From Terriglobia bacterium (GTDB lineage: Bacteria; Acidobacteriota; Vicinamibacteria; Vicinamibacterales; CAVVIG01): a stretch of 64,000 nt of DNA. The DNA lies in assembly GCA_020073005.1 (NCBI GenBank), contig JAIQFX010000044.1:1-64000 (forward strand), read 5' to 3'. Position numbers and translations under genes: made by a program. This document shows, one piece after another, positions 26,968 to 36,022 of this stretch. Every line of letters begins with the position of its first letter. Position 1 is the stretch's first letter. The notes under the pieces were generated by a model, which made no database searches, was not told the origin of the DNA, and was given only the letters and a program-made list of their open reading frames with translations.

Positions 26968-28223
26968 ACGACGTGACGGTTCGGCGGATGCGCGTCGCAA
27001 TCCTGTCGCAGACCTACTTTCCTGAGCCGGACCCGAAAATGCAGATCCTCGCCGCGGGCCTCGTCGAGCGCGGCCACACGGTGACGACGATCACCGCGTT
27101 TCCGAACTACCCGGCAGGCAAGATCTATCCCGGCTACCGCCAGCGACCTTGGCAGCGCGAGAAGATCGACGGGGTGGAAGTCGTCCGCTTGCCCATCTAT
27201 CCGGATCGAAGCCGCTCGCCCATCCGGCGCTCGGCAAACTATCTGAGCTTCCCCGCCGTGGCGTCCCTGCTCGGCCCAGTCCTCAGCGGCCCCATGGACG
27301 TCTTACTCGTCTACCACCCGCCGCTCACTCTCGGCATCCCCGCCTGGATCATCAGCCGCCTCAGACGCGCGCCGTTCGTGTTCGAGATCCAGGATATGTG
27401 GCCGGAGACGCTGCCAGCGACCGGCATGGTCGACAATGCCGCCGTACTCGGGGCTCTAGCTCGCCTGGGGACGTTCGTGTATCGGAAGGCGGCGGCCATC
27501 ACGGTGATCTCGCCAGGATTTCGGAAAAATCTCATCGACAAGGGCGTTGCCGTCGGCAAGATCCATGTGTTCCCCAACTGGGCGTACGAAGGCATGTACG
27601 AGACCGTCGCGCGCGACGACTCACTGGCGCGGGAGTTCGGCTTGGCGGGGCGCTTCAACGTGATGTATGCGGGGAACTTCGGGCCGGCCCAGGATCTGGA
27701 CAACGTGCTAAAGGCGGCCGTCCTGCTCCGCGATCTCCCCGAGGTTCAGTTCGTCCTTCTCGGCGACGGTGTCGAGCAAGCCGACCTTGAAACCGCGGCG
27801 CGGACGCGCGGTATCACGAACGTCCGCTTCATCCCGCGGCAGCCCATGCGAGACATGCCGTCGTGGTATGCATGGGCCGACGCGTTGCTCGTGCATCTTC
27901 GGGACGACCCGCTATTCGCCATCACCATTCCTGGCAAGACGCAGTCCTCGCTCGCGAGTGGCCGGCCGGTGATTGCCTGCGTGCGAGGCGATGCCGCCGA
28001 TCTCGTGCTGGAGGCGGACGCCGGGCTGGCGGCTGAACCATCCAATCCAAAGTCCCTCGCCGACGCCGTACGTCGCATGCGCGGCCTTTCCGAGGAACAG
28101 CGAGCGGTGCTGGGAGCGGCTGGCCGTCGGTACTACCGTGAGCACCTTGCGCCCGACGTGCTCATCGGTCGCTACGAGCGCCTGCTGGCCGATGTGGTCA
28201 CGGCCGCGGCGGCGGCGCGGTGA
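26964..28223 (+). CDS. Glycosyltransferase family 4, WbuB-like
   Basis: 419 aa GT-B enzyme, paralogous to 6176-7444. It shares ILSQTYFPEPDPKMQILA, ITAFPNYPAGKIYPGYR, FEIQDMWPETL, NVMYAGNFGPAQDLDN and FAITIPGKTQSSLASGRPVIA. WbuB-type enzymes act on FucNAc-like donors; the adjacent wecB and epimerases are consistent with an N-acetylated 6-deoxy or ManNAc-derived donor. GTG 26964 makes a GTGA overlap with wecB; ATG 26988 is an alternative that begins right at the first strand. Confidence 0.88.
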   Translation: MNDVTVRRMRVAILSQTYFPEPDPKMQILAAGLVERGHTVTTITAFPNYPAGKIYPGYRQRPWQREKIDGVEVVRLPIYPDRSRSPIRRSANYLSFPAVASLLGPVLSGPMDVLLVYHPPLTLGIPAWIISRLRRAPFVFEIQDMWPETLPATGMVDNAAVLGALARLGTFVYRKAAAITVISPGFRKNLIDKGVAVGKIHVFPNWAYEGMYETVARDDSLAREFGLAGRFNVMYAGNFGPAQDLDNVLKAAVLLRDLPEVQFVLLGDGVEQADLETAARTRGITNVRFIPRQPMRDMPSWYAWADALLVHLRDDPLFAITIPGKTQSSLASGRPVIACVRGDAADLVLEADAGLAAEPSNPKSLADAVRRMRGLSEEQRAVLGAAGRRYYREHLAPDVLIGRYERLLADVVTAAAAAR

Positions 28224-28266
28224 CCGAGCGCCAGTAATTCTCCGAAAGCCCATCGCAGAAGACTCG

Positions 28267-29091
28267 ATGTCTCAGCGGATCGAAGATTTCAAAGAGCTGG
28301 CCCGGCATGTTCGGCTGACGGCCGTCAGGATGACCCACGCTGCACCCAGCGCTCACGTCGGAGGCTCATTGTCGATGGCCGACCTCCTGGCGGTGCTCTA
28401 TGCGGGCATACTCCGCGTGGACGCCGCCAATCCGATGTGGGAGGAGCGGGACCGATTCATTCTCAGCAAGGGGCACGCTTGCGCCGGACTCTATGCCGTT
28501 CTTTCCAAGAGGGGGTTCTTTCCGGAGACGTGGTTGGAGTCCTTCTATAAGGACGGCGGGAAGCTATTCGGGCACGCGACGCACACCGGGGTCCCCGGTA
28601 TTGAAGTCTCCACGGGCTCGCTAGGCCACGGCCTTTCGATCGCGTGCGGTATGGCCCTCGCGGCCAGAATCGACGGCCGCAAGCACCGCGTGTATTGCAT
28701 GCTCAGCGATGGCGAGTGCGACGAGGGCTCGACCTGGGAGGCGGCGCTCTTCGCCGGACACCACGGCCTGGACAATCTCGTGGTCATCGTGGACTACAAC
28801 CGGATCCAGAGCCTGGGGCATACGAAAGATGTCCTGGATCTGGATCCCCTAGCCCAGAAGTGGAGAAGCTTCCGCTGGGCCGCCCGCGAAGTCGACGGCC
28901 ATGATGTCAGGTTGATCGACGAAACACTTCAGGAGGTTCCCTTCGAAGTCGGCAGGCCTTCCTGCGTGATCGCTCACACCGTCAAGGGCAAAGGCGTGAG
29001 CTTCATGGAAGACAAGTTGCTCTGGCATTATCGAAACCCGTCGATCGAAGAGTACGCCGCAGCAGTGGCTGAGCTCGAGAGGAAGAGTTGA
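28267..29091 (+). CDS. Transketolase, N-terminal (TPP-binding) subunit
   Basis: 274 aa, the length of stand-alone transketolase N-subunits. It has the conserved SAHVGGSLSMADLLAVLY, FILSKGHACAGLYA, a TPP/Mg motif (MLSDGECDEGSTWEAA ... VDYNRIQ) and HTVKGKGVSFME. It pairs with the next gene to form a split transketolase that moves two-carbon units. In a cluster with GDP-heptose genes it could supply sedoheptulose 7-phosphate; alternatively it could add a C2 branch to a keto-sugar nucleotide. ATG 28267 is chosen; the 43-bp gap before it is mostly coding-like read-through with nothing recognisable. Confidence 0.92.
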   Translation: MSQRIEDFKELARHVRLTAVRMTHAAPSAHVGGSLSMADLLAVLYAGILRVDAANPMWEERDRFILSKGHACAGLYAVLSKRGFFPETWLESFYKDGGKLFGHATHTGVPGIEVSTGSLGHGLSIACGMALAARIDGRKHRVYCMLSDGECDEGSTWEAALFAGHHGLDNLVVIVDYNRIQSLGHTKDVLDLDPLAQKWRSFRWAAREVDGHDVRLIDETLQEVPFEVGRPSCVIAHTVKGKGVSFMEDKLLWHYRNPSIEEYAAAVAELERKS

Positions 29092-30014
29092 GGACCGCGT
29101 TCATCAACGCCCTCGAGGAACTCGCGGCCGAAGACCCTCGCATCACTTTGCTCACCGGAGATCTCGGCTTCTCGGTCTTTGAGCCCTTCATTGCGAGGTT
29201 TCCCAGGCAGTTCCTCAATTGCGGCGTCGCCGAACAGAACATGACCGGCGTAGCGGCGGGCATGGCGCTTTCCGGGAAGGTTGTGTTCACGTACAGCATC
29301 GGCAATTTCTCCACCCTGCGCTGCCTGGAACAGATCCGCAACGATGCGTGCTATCACGGGGCCAATGTCAAAGTGGTGAGCGTGGGTGCGGGTCTCGCGT
29401 ACGGGCCGCTGGGCAGTTCGCACCACGCCCTGGAAGACCTCGCTATCCTGCGCGCTCTTCCTGAAATGACGGTCGTTGCTCCCGGAGATCCGATCGAAGC
29501 CGCTGCAGCCACGAGGGCGCTTGTCAGCCATGACGGTCCTTGTTACCTGCGGCTCGGCAAGTCGGGAGAGCCGCGCGTACATGCTGAAGTCCCGGACTTC
29601 GCTCTCGGACGGGCCATTCGCGTGAGCGACGGCAACGATCTGACGCTGATCGCCACGGGAACGACACTGAAGGCCTGCTGTGATGCCGCCGCGAAGCTGA
29701 GCGCTGAAGGAACGTCAGTCAGGCTCTTGAGCATGCACACGATCAAGCCGCTCGACGTCGAGGCCGTCCGCCGGGCGGCGAAGGAGACGAGCGCCATCGT
29801 GACGGTCGAGGAGCACAGCGTTACCGGAGGATTGGGCGGGGCGGTCGCCGAGGTTCTGGCTCAGTCCGACGGAAGGCGAGTTCCCTTTCTCATCATGGGC
29901 GTTCGTAGTGGATTCTGTCGCGTGGTCGGAAGCCAGGAATATCTCAAGGCGCAGTGCGGGCTGACGGTCGACGACATCGTCGTCAACGCGAACCGACTGA
30001 TTCGCCGACTATGA
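29088..30014 (+). CDS. Transketolase, C-terminal subunit
   Basis: 308 aa, covering the pyrimidine-binding and C-terminal transketolase domains. It has LLTGDLGFSVFEPF, NCGVAEQNMTGVAAGMALSG (with the catalytic Glu of the pyrimidine domain), GPLGSSHHALEDLAILRALP and a C-terminal VTVEEHSVTGGLGG. It starts with TTG in a TTGA overlap with the N-subunit and ends in an ATGA overlap with a DegT aminotransferase, so the three are translationally coupled. Confidence 0.92.
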   Translation: MRTAFINALEELAAEDPRITLLTGDLGFSVFEPFIARFPRQFLNCGVAEQNMTGVAAGMALSGKVVFTYSIGNFSTLRCLEQIRNDACYHGANVKVVSVGAGLAYGPLGSSHHALEDLAILRALPEMTVVAPGDPIEAAAATRALVSHDGPCYLRLGKSGEPRVHAEVPDFALGRAIRVSDGNDLTLIATGTTLKACCDAAAKLSAEGTSVRLLSMHTIKPLDVEAVRRAAKETSAIVTVEEHSVTGGLGGAVAEVLAQSDGRRVPFLIMGVRSGFCRVVGSQEYLKAQCGLTVDDIVVNANRLIRRL

Positions 30015-31141
30015 GTGTAAGAAGAGACACTGTGGAAAGGAAGACCGTCAAGTTCGTCGTTCCCTCACGGACTTATTCCGCCCTGAAGGAAGAACTGGAC
30101 GCCGTCTATTTCGACGTGATGGCCAAAGGTGCTCTGATCGACCGCGAGCATCTCAAGAACTTCGAGGCGAACCTCGCGAACTTTGTAGGTACCAAATACG
30201 CCGTGGGCCTCAATAGCGGCTACGATGCCTTGCACGTGTCGTTGCGCGCTGCCGGCATTGGCCCCGGCGACGAAGTGATTGTTCCGGCCCACACCTTCGT
30301 GGCCACTTGCTCTGCGGTGGTCAACGCCGGCGCGACGCCCGTCCTTGTCGATGTGGCTGACGACTTTAACATCGACGTCACGAAGATTGAGCCGGCGATC
30401 ACTAGCGAGACACGCGGCATCATTCCAGTGCACCTGAGCGGCTGGATGGCAGACATGCCAGCGCTGATGACGATTGCGCGGAAACACGACTTGGTGGTGG
30501 TCGAAGACGCTTGTCAGAGTCTTGGCAGCAGCATCAACGGCAAAGGTGCCGGATCGTGGGGTCTGACCGGTTGCTGGAGCTTCTACCCCTTCAAGATCTT
30601 AGGCGGTTACGGCGACGGTGGGGCTATCACGACCAATGACGAAGAAGTGGCGCTCTACGCACGGCGGATGCGCTACAACGGCGAGGACCGCAAGACCGGC
30701 GAGTATCACGGACATGGATTCACGTGCCTGCTCGACAACTTGCAGGCGGCGTTTCTCGACGTCAAACTGCGGCACTTGCCGTCATCGATCGTGCGCCGCA
30801 AGGCCATCGCCGGACGTTACCGTGACGCGTTATCCGACCTTTCTGATCTGACGCTGCCGCACTACACAAGGCCTGGGTTCGATCATGTTTACCAGAACTA
30901 TACGGTGCGATCCAGGCAAGGGAACGCCTTTTCCGAATACATGAAGATGAACGGCGTGGAAGTTCTCACGCAGTTCCGCAAGCCTTACTATCGCCACGCG
31001 GCGCTGAAGCTGGTCGACCGAGGTTTTCCGGTGACCGAAGCGATTAGCCGCGAAGTGTGCTCGCTGCCGATGGCGGTCGAAACTGCAGACGATGAGGTCG
31101 AGTACGTGATCCAGGTGGCGCGGGCGTTCTACGGGAAGTAA
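30011..31141 (+). CDS. DegT/DnrJ/EryC1/StrS-family aminotransferase
   Basis: 376 aa PLP-dependent sugar aminotransferase. It has NSGYDALHVSLRAAGIGPGDEV, DVADDFNIDVTKIEP, VVVEDACQSLGS, the Schiff-base lysine in SFYPFKILGGYGDGG, and YNGEDRKTGEYHGHGF. It is closer to the WecE/PseC/PerA-like group than to the 7979/9085 pair. It is coupled to the split transketolase by an ATGA overlap, which suggests the transketolase product or a related keto-sugar is its substrate. Confidence 0.92.
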   Translation: MSVRRDTVERKTVKFVVPSRTYSALKEELDAVYFDVMAKGALIDREHLKNFEANLANFVGTKYAVGLNSGYDALHVSLRAAGIGPGDEVIVPAHTFVATCSAVVNAGATPVLVDVADDFNIDVTKIEPAITSETRGIIPVHLSGWMADMPALMTIARKHDLVVVEDACQSLGSSINGKGAGSWGLTGCWSFYPFKILGGYGDGGAITTNDEEVALYARRMRYNGEDRKTGEYHGHGFTCLLDNLQAAFLDVKLRHLPSSIVRRKAIAGRYRDALSDLSDLTLPHYTRPGFDHVYQNYTVRSRQGNAFSEYMKMNGVEVLTQFRKPYYRHAALKLVDRGFPVTEAISREVCSLPMAVETADDEVEYVIQVARAFYGK

Positions 31142-31147
31142 ACACGG

Positions 31148-31894
31148 ATGAAACGCGCGTTGGACGTCGTGGTGTCGGCAGGCGCGCTACTCCTCCTCTC
31201 GCCGCTCCTCGTGATTGTGGGCGTCGCCGTTTGGCTGCAAGACTTCCGCTCGCCGTTCTATGTTGCCCCACGCGTCGCCCGTGGTGGCAGAACGTTCGCG
31301 ATGGTCAAATTTCGCTCGATGACCTCCGGCGCTGACCGATCTCACGTGGACTCCACCGCCGCCAATGACAGTCGGATCACTGCGCTTGGCCGAATCCTGA
31401 GGGCCTACAAACTTGACGAGTTGATGCAGTTGTGGAACGTGCTGAAGGGCGAGATGAGCCTGGTGGGCCCGAGGCCGCAGGTCCGGCGCGACGTGGAGTT
31501 GTACACCGCTGTGGAATTTGATCTGCTCACGGTTCAGCCGGGAATAACGGATCTCTCATCGATCGTCTTTTCGGATGAGGGAGAGATCCTCAGGGGTACC
31601 ATCGATCCAGATCTCGCCTACAACCAGCTCATCCGGCCGTGGAAGAGCCGATTAGGTCTGCTCTATGTGCGGTCTCGATCGCTAAGGCTCGATTTCGAAC
31701 TGATCGGCCTGACCATCGTTGCTTTGTTCTCACGCAGGCGGGCCCTTCTTGGCGTTCAACGCATTCTCGAGCGCCTCGGCGCAGACGAGGCAACGCGCCA
31801 AGCCGCGCGGCGGAACGCGACGCTCGCGCCCCATCCGCCGCCGGGCGCCGCGGATGTCGTCGCATCCCGGTCATTCGTTACGAACCGTCCTTGA
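31148..31894 (+). CDS. Initiating sugar transferase (polyprenyl-phosphate glycosyl-1-phosphate transferase)
   Basis: 248 aa, the short PglC/WcaJ-catalytic-domain type that sits monotopically in the inner membrane through one N-terminal hydrophobic segment (residues ~7-30). Motifs: KFRSMTSGAD, ITALGRILRAYKLDELMQLWNVL and GEMSLVGPRPQVRRD. It transfers a sugar-1-phosphate to undecaprenyl phosphate and so starts repeat-unit assembly. Proximity to a WbpM/PglF-type dehydratase suggests a diNAcBac/QuiNAc/FucNAc-type first sugar. The C-terminal ~60 residues are Arg/Ala-rich and beyond the catalytic core. Confidence 0.92.
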   Translation: MKRALDVVVSAGALLLLSPLLVIVGVAVWLQDFRSPFYVAPRVARGGRTFAMVKFRSMTSGADRSHVDSTAANDSRITALGRILRAYKLDELMQLWNVLKGEMSLVGPRPQVRRDVELYTAVEFDLLTVQPGITDLSSIVFSDEGEILRGTIDPDLAYNQLIRPWKSRLGLLYVRSRSLRLDFELIGLTIVALFSRRRALLGVQRILERLGADEATRQAARRNATLAPHPPPGAADVVASRSFVTNRP

Positions 31895-31899
31895 GTTCA

Positions 31900-33768
31900 A
31901 TGCGAACCGCTTTTTTCAGCCTTGTGGATCGCTACAGGCGTGTCCTCGTTGTCGGTCTCCACATTGCGCTCATCGTCCTGTCTAATTACTTTGCATTCTG
32001 GCTTCGATTTGACGGGCAGATTCCGAACACGGAATTCGGACTCCTTCTCGACATGCTTCCCTGGCTCATCGCCATACGCGCGATCAGCTTTCTCCCCTTC
32101 AGGCTGTACGAAGGACTCTGGCGATACGCCAGCATATGGGACCTGCGAAATATCGTCGCAGGAGTTGCAACCAGCTCCGCGGTCTTCTTCGTGTTTGCGC
32201 ATTCGATTCTCGGACTCACGCGGTATCCGAGATCCGTTTTTCTGATCGATGCGCTCCTTCTCGTGTGCTTCATGGGAGGCGCGCGCCTCGGCCGGCGCAT
32301 CTACCGGGAGCTGGCGCATGTCGATCGCGACAAGCGGGTGCTGATCTATGGCGCCGGCGATGCGGGCGAGATGATCGTCCGCGACATGAAGAACAACGCG
32401 TACTACGACTACGAGCCGATCGGTTTCGTGGACGATGATCCAAGGAAGACGGGCGCCCGGATCCACGGCGTGGCGGTGCTCGGCACTCGCATGGCGTTGC
32501 CATCGATCATCGAGGCACATCGGCCGCACGAAGTGCTGGTCGCGATGCCGTCCGCCGGCGCGGCCACCATTCGAGAGGTCGTCCGTGCGCTCGAGCCTTA
32601 CAAGGTTGCGATCAAGACGCTGCCGGGCCTTCCCGATGTGATGGACGGCCGTCTGCTCGTCAGCCAGATCCGCAACTTGAAGATCGAAGATCTGCTGGCG
32701 CGCGCGCCGGTCGGTCTGGACACCGCGCCGCTCTCACGCCTCATCAAGGGCAAGCGCGTGCTGGTGACGGGCGCCGGCGGCTCCATTGGCTCGGAGCTGT
32801 GTCGTCAGATCGCACAGCTCGAACCTGAGACGCTGACCCTATACGAGCGATATGAGAACGGTCTGTTCGCTGTCGCGAACGATCTGGCGACTCGCAATTT
32901 GCGTTGCACCGTGCAGTCTCTGGTAGGCGACATCACAGACAGGAATCGGCTCGATACCGTGATGGACGCCTGCCGGCCAGCCATCATCTTTCATGCCGCC
33001 GCGCACAAGCACGTGCCGCTGATGGAGGGGAATCCCTGCGAGGCCGTGAAGAACAATGTCATCGGCACTCGCACCGTGATGGAGGTTGCCGCCAGCCATG
33101 GCGTGGAGCGATTCATCCTGATCTCGAGCGACAAGGCCGTGAATCCCTCGAGCGTGATGGGCACCACTAAACGAGTGGCCGAATTACTTGTCCAGGCGAT
33201 GAACCGGCAAGGCCGAACGGCATTTCTCGCTGTCAGATTCGGAAACGTCCTGGCCAGCAACGGAAGCGTCGTGCTGACGTTCATGGAACAGATCAAAGCC
33301 GGCGGCCCGGTGACGGTCACCCATCCCGACATGCGCCGCTACTTCATGTTGATCTCGGAGGCGGTGCAATTGGTGCTCAACGCCGCCGCGCTTGCCGAGG
33401 CGGGCGCGGTGTACGTCCTCGAAATGGGCGATCAGGTGAAGCTCGTGGACATGGCGCGCAATCTGATCCGCTTGTCGGGTTTCGTTCCAGACGAGGAGAT
33501 TCCGATCGTCTTCACCGGCCTTCGCCCGGGCGAGAAGCTCTTCGAGGAGATTGCCGGGGACGACGAGCGCGCAGAACCATCTGGCCTCGAGAAGGTCCTT
33601 CGCGTGCGGCCGCTCGCCTCCCGAAGCTTCGATGCCATCACGGTACAGATCGACAAGCTCGAACGCCTCGCGACCGACGGGGACGTCCCCGGCACGCTCC
33701 GGCAGCTCGGCCAGATCGTCCCCGCGTTCCAGCGAGTTGCTGCACCTGCAACGTCCGTCGCGCCGTGA
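31900..33768 (+). CDS. UDP-HexNAc 4,6-dehydratase, CapD/WbpM/PglF type
   Basis: 622 aa membrane-anchored nucleoside-diphosphate-sugar epimerase/dehydratase. The N-terminus has about four transmembrane helices. A CoA-binding-like Rossmann domain follows (VLIYGAGDAGEMIVRDM), then the catalytic SDR domain with VTGAGGSIGSELCRQI, HAAAHKHVPLMEGNP and SSDKAVNPSSVMGTTKR. Met in place of the usual catalytic Tyr is normal for this family. It makes UDP-4-keto-6-deoxy-HexNAc, the precursor for the DegT aminotransferases and acetyltransferases of the locus. TTG 31891 (TTGA overlap) is an alternative start. Confidence 0.93.
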   Translation: MRTAFFSLVDRYRRVLVVGLHIALIVLSNYFAFWLRFDGQIPNTEFGLLLDMLPWLIAIRAISFLPFRLYEGLWRYASIWDLRNIVAGVATSSAVFFVFAHSILGLTRYPRSVFLIDALLLVCFMGGARLGRRIYRELAHVDRDKRVLIYGAGDAGEMIVRDMKNNAYYDYEPIGFVDDDPRKTGARIHGVAVLGTRMALPSIIEAHRPHEVLVAMPSAGAATIREVVRALEPYKVAIKTLPGLPDVMDGRLLVSQIRNLKIEDLLARAPVGLDTAPLSRLIKGKRVLVTGAGGSIGSELCRQIAQLEPETLTLYERYENGLFAVANDLATRNLRCTVQSLVGDITDRNRLDTVMDACRPAIIFHAAAHKHVPLMEGNPCEAVKNNVIGTRTVMEVAASHGVERFILISSDKAVNPSSVMGTTKRVAELLVQAMNRQGRTAFLAVRFGNVLASNGSVVLTFMEQIKAGGPVTVTHPDMRRYFMLISEAVQLVLNAAALAEAGAVYVLEMGDQVKLVDMARNLIRLSGFVPDEEIPIVFTGLRPGEKLFEEIAGDDERAEPSGLEKVLRVRPLASRSFDAITVQIDKLERLATDGDVPGTLRQLGQIVPAFQRVAAPATSVAP

Positions 33769-34724
33769 ACACGTACTTCGTTACTGGTGCGGGCGGCTTC
33801 ATTGGCAGCAACCTGGTGGACAGCCTCATTGCCGGCCGCCACCAGGTCGTCGGCTACGACAACTTCTCGACCGGCCAGCAGCTGTTTCTCGGTCTTGCAT
33901 CGCCCTCGCCGTCATTCCGACTTGTTCGGGGCGACGTTCTCGACCTGCCACTGATGACGGAGGCGATGAAGGGCTGCGATTTCGTCTTCCATCTGGCGGC
34001 AAACGCCGACGTTCGTTTCGGAACCGAACATCCGCGAAAAGATCTCGAGCAGAACACGGTCGCCACCTTCAATGTACTCGAAGGGATGCGCGCCAACGGC
34101 ATTCGGCGGATCGCGTTCTCTTCGACCGGCTCCATCTACGGTGAGCCGGACATCCATCCGACGCCTGAGACAGCGCCCTTTCCGGTACAGACCTCGCTCT
34201 ACGGCGCGTCGAAGCTCGCCTGCGAGGGACTGATCCAAGCGTACTGTGAAGGCTTCGGATTCCAAGGCTACATCTTCCGCTTCGTGTCGATTCTAGGCGA
34301 GCGGTACTCGCACGGCCACGTTTTCGATTTCTATCGAAGCCTGCGTGCAAATCCGAACGAGCTGCGTGTGCTCGGCGACGGCCGACAGCGCAAGTCGTAC
34401 CTCTACGTTCAGGACTGCATCGACGCCATGCGCATCGCCATCGAGAAGGCGCAAGACAGGGTGAACGTTTTTAACCTTGGCACAGATGAGTACTGTCAGG
34501 TGACGGACTCAATCGGTTGGATCACCAGTCACCTTGGGATCGACCCGGTGAGGCGCTACACCGGAGGCGAGCGCGGATGGATCGGCGACAGCCCGTTCAT
34601 CTTCCTCGACACCACGAAGATCCGATCGCTCGGCTGGAAGCCGAAGCTGTCGATTCGCGATGGCATCATCAGGACGCTGGACTACCTCAAAGAAAACTCC
34701 TGGCTGTTCGACGAGCGTTCATGA
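33765..34724 (+). CDS. NAD-dependent epimerase/dehydratase (extended SDR)
   Basis: 319 aa with TGAGGFIGSNLVDSL, YDNFSTGQQLFL, FHLAANADVRFG, FSSTGSIYGEPD and the catalytic YGASK. It resembles UDP-glucose 4-epimerase/UDP-glucuronate decarboxylase-like enzymes. It is coupled to the dehydratase by a GTGA overlap and to the next dehydrogenase homologue by an ATGA overlap. The specific sugar cannot be assigned. Confidence 0.9.
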   Translation: MNTYFVTGAGGFIGSNLVDSLIAGRHQVVGYDNFSTGQQLFLGLASPSPSFRLVRGDVLDLPLMTEAMKGCDFVFHLAANADVRFGTEHPRKDLEQNTVATFNVLEGMRANGIRRIAFSSTGSIYGEPDIHPTPETAPFPVQTSLYGASKLACEGLIQAYCEGFGFQGYIFRFVSILGERYSHGHVFDFYRSLRANPNELRVLGDGRQRKSYLYVQDCIDAMRIAIEKAQDRVNVFNLGTDEYCQVTDSIGWITSHLGIDPVRRYTGGERGWIGDSPFIFLDTTKIRSLGWKPKLSIRDGIIRTLDYLKENSWLFDERS

Positions 34725-36022
34725 AGGTGTGCGTGCTCGGGCTCTGGCACTTAGGCACGGTAACCGCCGCCTGCCTGGCGTCGGCCGGCCACGATGTGAC
34801 TGGCATCGACTTCGACCCGGCTGTCGTCGCAGGCCTCGCCGGCGGCACGCCGCCGGTGTTTGAGCCTGGACTTGAAGATCTGGTCAAGACTGGTCTCGCC
34901 AGCTTTCGCTTGCGCTTCACGACCGATGTCGCCGCTGTAGCGGGCGCCGACGCGGTCTGGATTGCGTGGGACACTCCGATAGACGACGAGGACCGGGCGG
35001 ACGTGGAGTACGTGATCGAACGGACCGCCAGACTGTTTCCGCATCTTCGCAACGGTGCGTTCGTTCTCGTATCGTCACAGGTGCCCGTCGGAACGACGCG
35101 GCGCCTCGAGCAGGCATTTGCGAGCGAGTCGCAAGGCCGCGTCGTTGGGTTCGCCTACTCTCCGGAGAATCTGCGGCTCGGCAGGTCGATCGCAGTGTTC
35201 ACGCAGCCCGACCGCGTCGTCGTTGGCGTGCGTACGTCCGCTGACCGGGAGAACGTGACGATGCTGCTGCGGCCGTTCGCCGAACGGATCGAGTGGATGT
35301 CGGTCGAATCGGCCGAGATGACCAAGCATGCGCTCAACGCGTTCCTCGCCACTTCGATCACCTTCATCAACGAGATTGCGGCAGTGTGCGAACAGGTCGG
35401 CGCCGACGCGAGCGAAGTGGAGCGCGGGCTCAAGTCCGAGTCTCGGATCGGGCCGAAGGCCTATCTCTCGCCAGGAAGTGCGTTCGCCGGCGGCACGCTC
35501 GCGCGTGACGTCGTGTTTTTCTCGCAGCTCGGTCAGGCACACGGTGTGGCCACGCATCTCCTGTCGTCCGTCAAGGCGAGCAATGACGCGCACAGAACGT
35601 GGGCCGCACAGCGGCTCGACCAGTCGCTCAAGGGCGTGTCTGGGAAGGCGGTTGCTGTCTGGGGTCTTACCTACAAACCGGGTACCGACACGCTGAGGCG
35701 ATCGAGCTCCATTGAGCTGTGTCAGTGGCTCATCGCTCGGGGCGCGACCGTTCGCGCACACGACCCAGCAGTGCGAGCCCTTCCGGCAGGTTTCGTCGAC
35801 CACTTCAGTCTTGCCGAGAACGCCCTCTCTGCGGTGCAGGGGGCGTCGGCGCTGGTTGTCGCCACGCCATGGCCTGAGTATGGAGAGATCGCCGCCGAAG
35901 ACGTGACCGCGCGGATGATTCGACCGTTGGTGATTGACGCGAATCGCTCGACCGGCAAGACCCTCGGTGCGTGCGCCGACATCGAATACGTGAGCGTGGG
36001 GAAGGCCGGCACAAGAAGATGA
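34721..36022 (+). CDS. UDP-glucose/nucleotide-sugar dehydrogenase homologue lacking the catalytic Cys
   Basis: 433 aa, full length for the UGD/MviM-type dehydrogenase family. The N-terminal Rossmann domain is intact (VLGLWHLGTVTAACLASAGHDVTGID). The middle domain keeps the Lys-x3-Asn pair (EMTKHALNAF), and the C-terminal domain has GLTYKPGTDTLRRSSS. The active-site motif, normally FGGxCxPKD, reads FAGGTLARD: Thr259 replaces the nucleophilic Cys and Arg262 the Lys. Conventional four-electron oxidation to a uronate through a thiohemiacetal therefore looks impossible. A two-electron or other reaction on a nucleotide sugar is conceivable. Confidence 0.85.
   Translation: MKVCVLGLWHLGTVTAACLASAGHDVTGIDFDPAVVAGLAGGTPPVFEPGLEDLVKTGLASFRLRFTTDVAAVAGADAVWIAWDTPIDDEDRADVEYVIERTARLFPHLRNGAFVLVSSQVPVGTTRRLEQAFASESQGRVVGFAYSPENLRLGRSIAVFTQPDRVVVGVRTSADRENVTMLLRPFAERIEWMSVESAEMTKHALNAFLATSITFINEIAAVCEQVGADASEVERGLKSESRIGPKAYLSPGSAFAGGTLARDVVFFSQLGQAHGVATHLLSSVKASNDAHRTWAAQRLDQSLKGVSGKAVAVWGLTYKPGTDTLRRSSSIELCQWLIARGATVRAHDPAVRALPAGFVDHFSLAENALSAVQGASALVVATPWPEYGEIAAEDVTARMIRPLVIDANRSTGKTLGACADIEYVSVGKAGTRR

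Noticed and set aside
33130..33180. Met in place of the SDR catalytic Tyr in the CapD/WbpM-type dehydratase (SVMGTTKR)
   Set aside because: This substitution is normal in the PglF/WbpM/CapD family and is not a sign of a broken enzyme.
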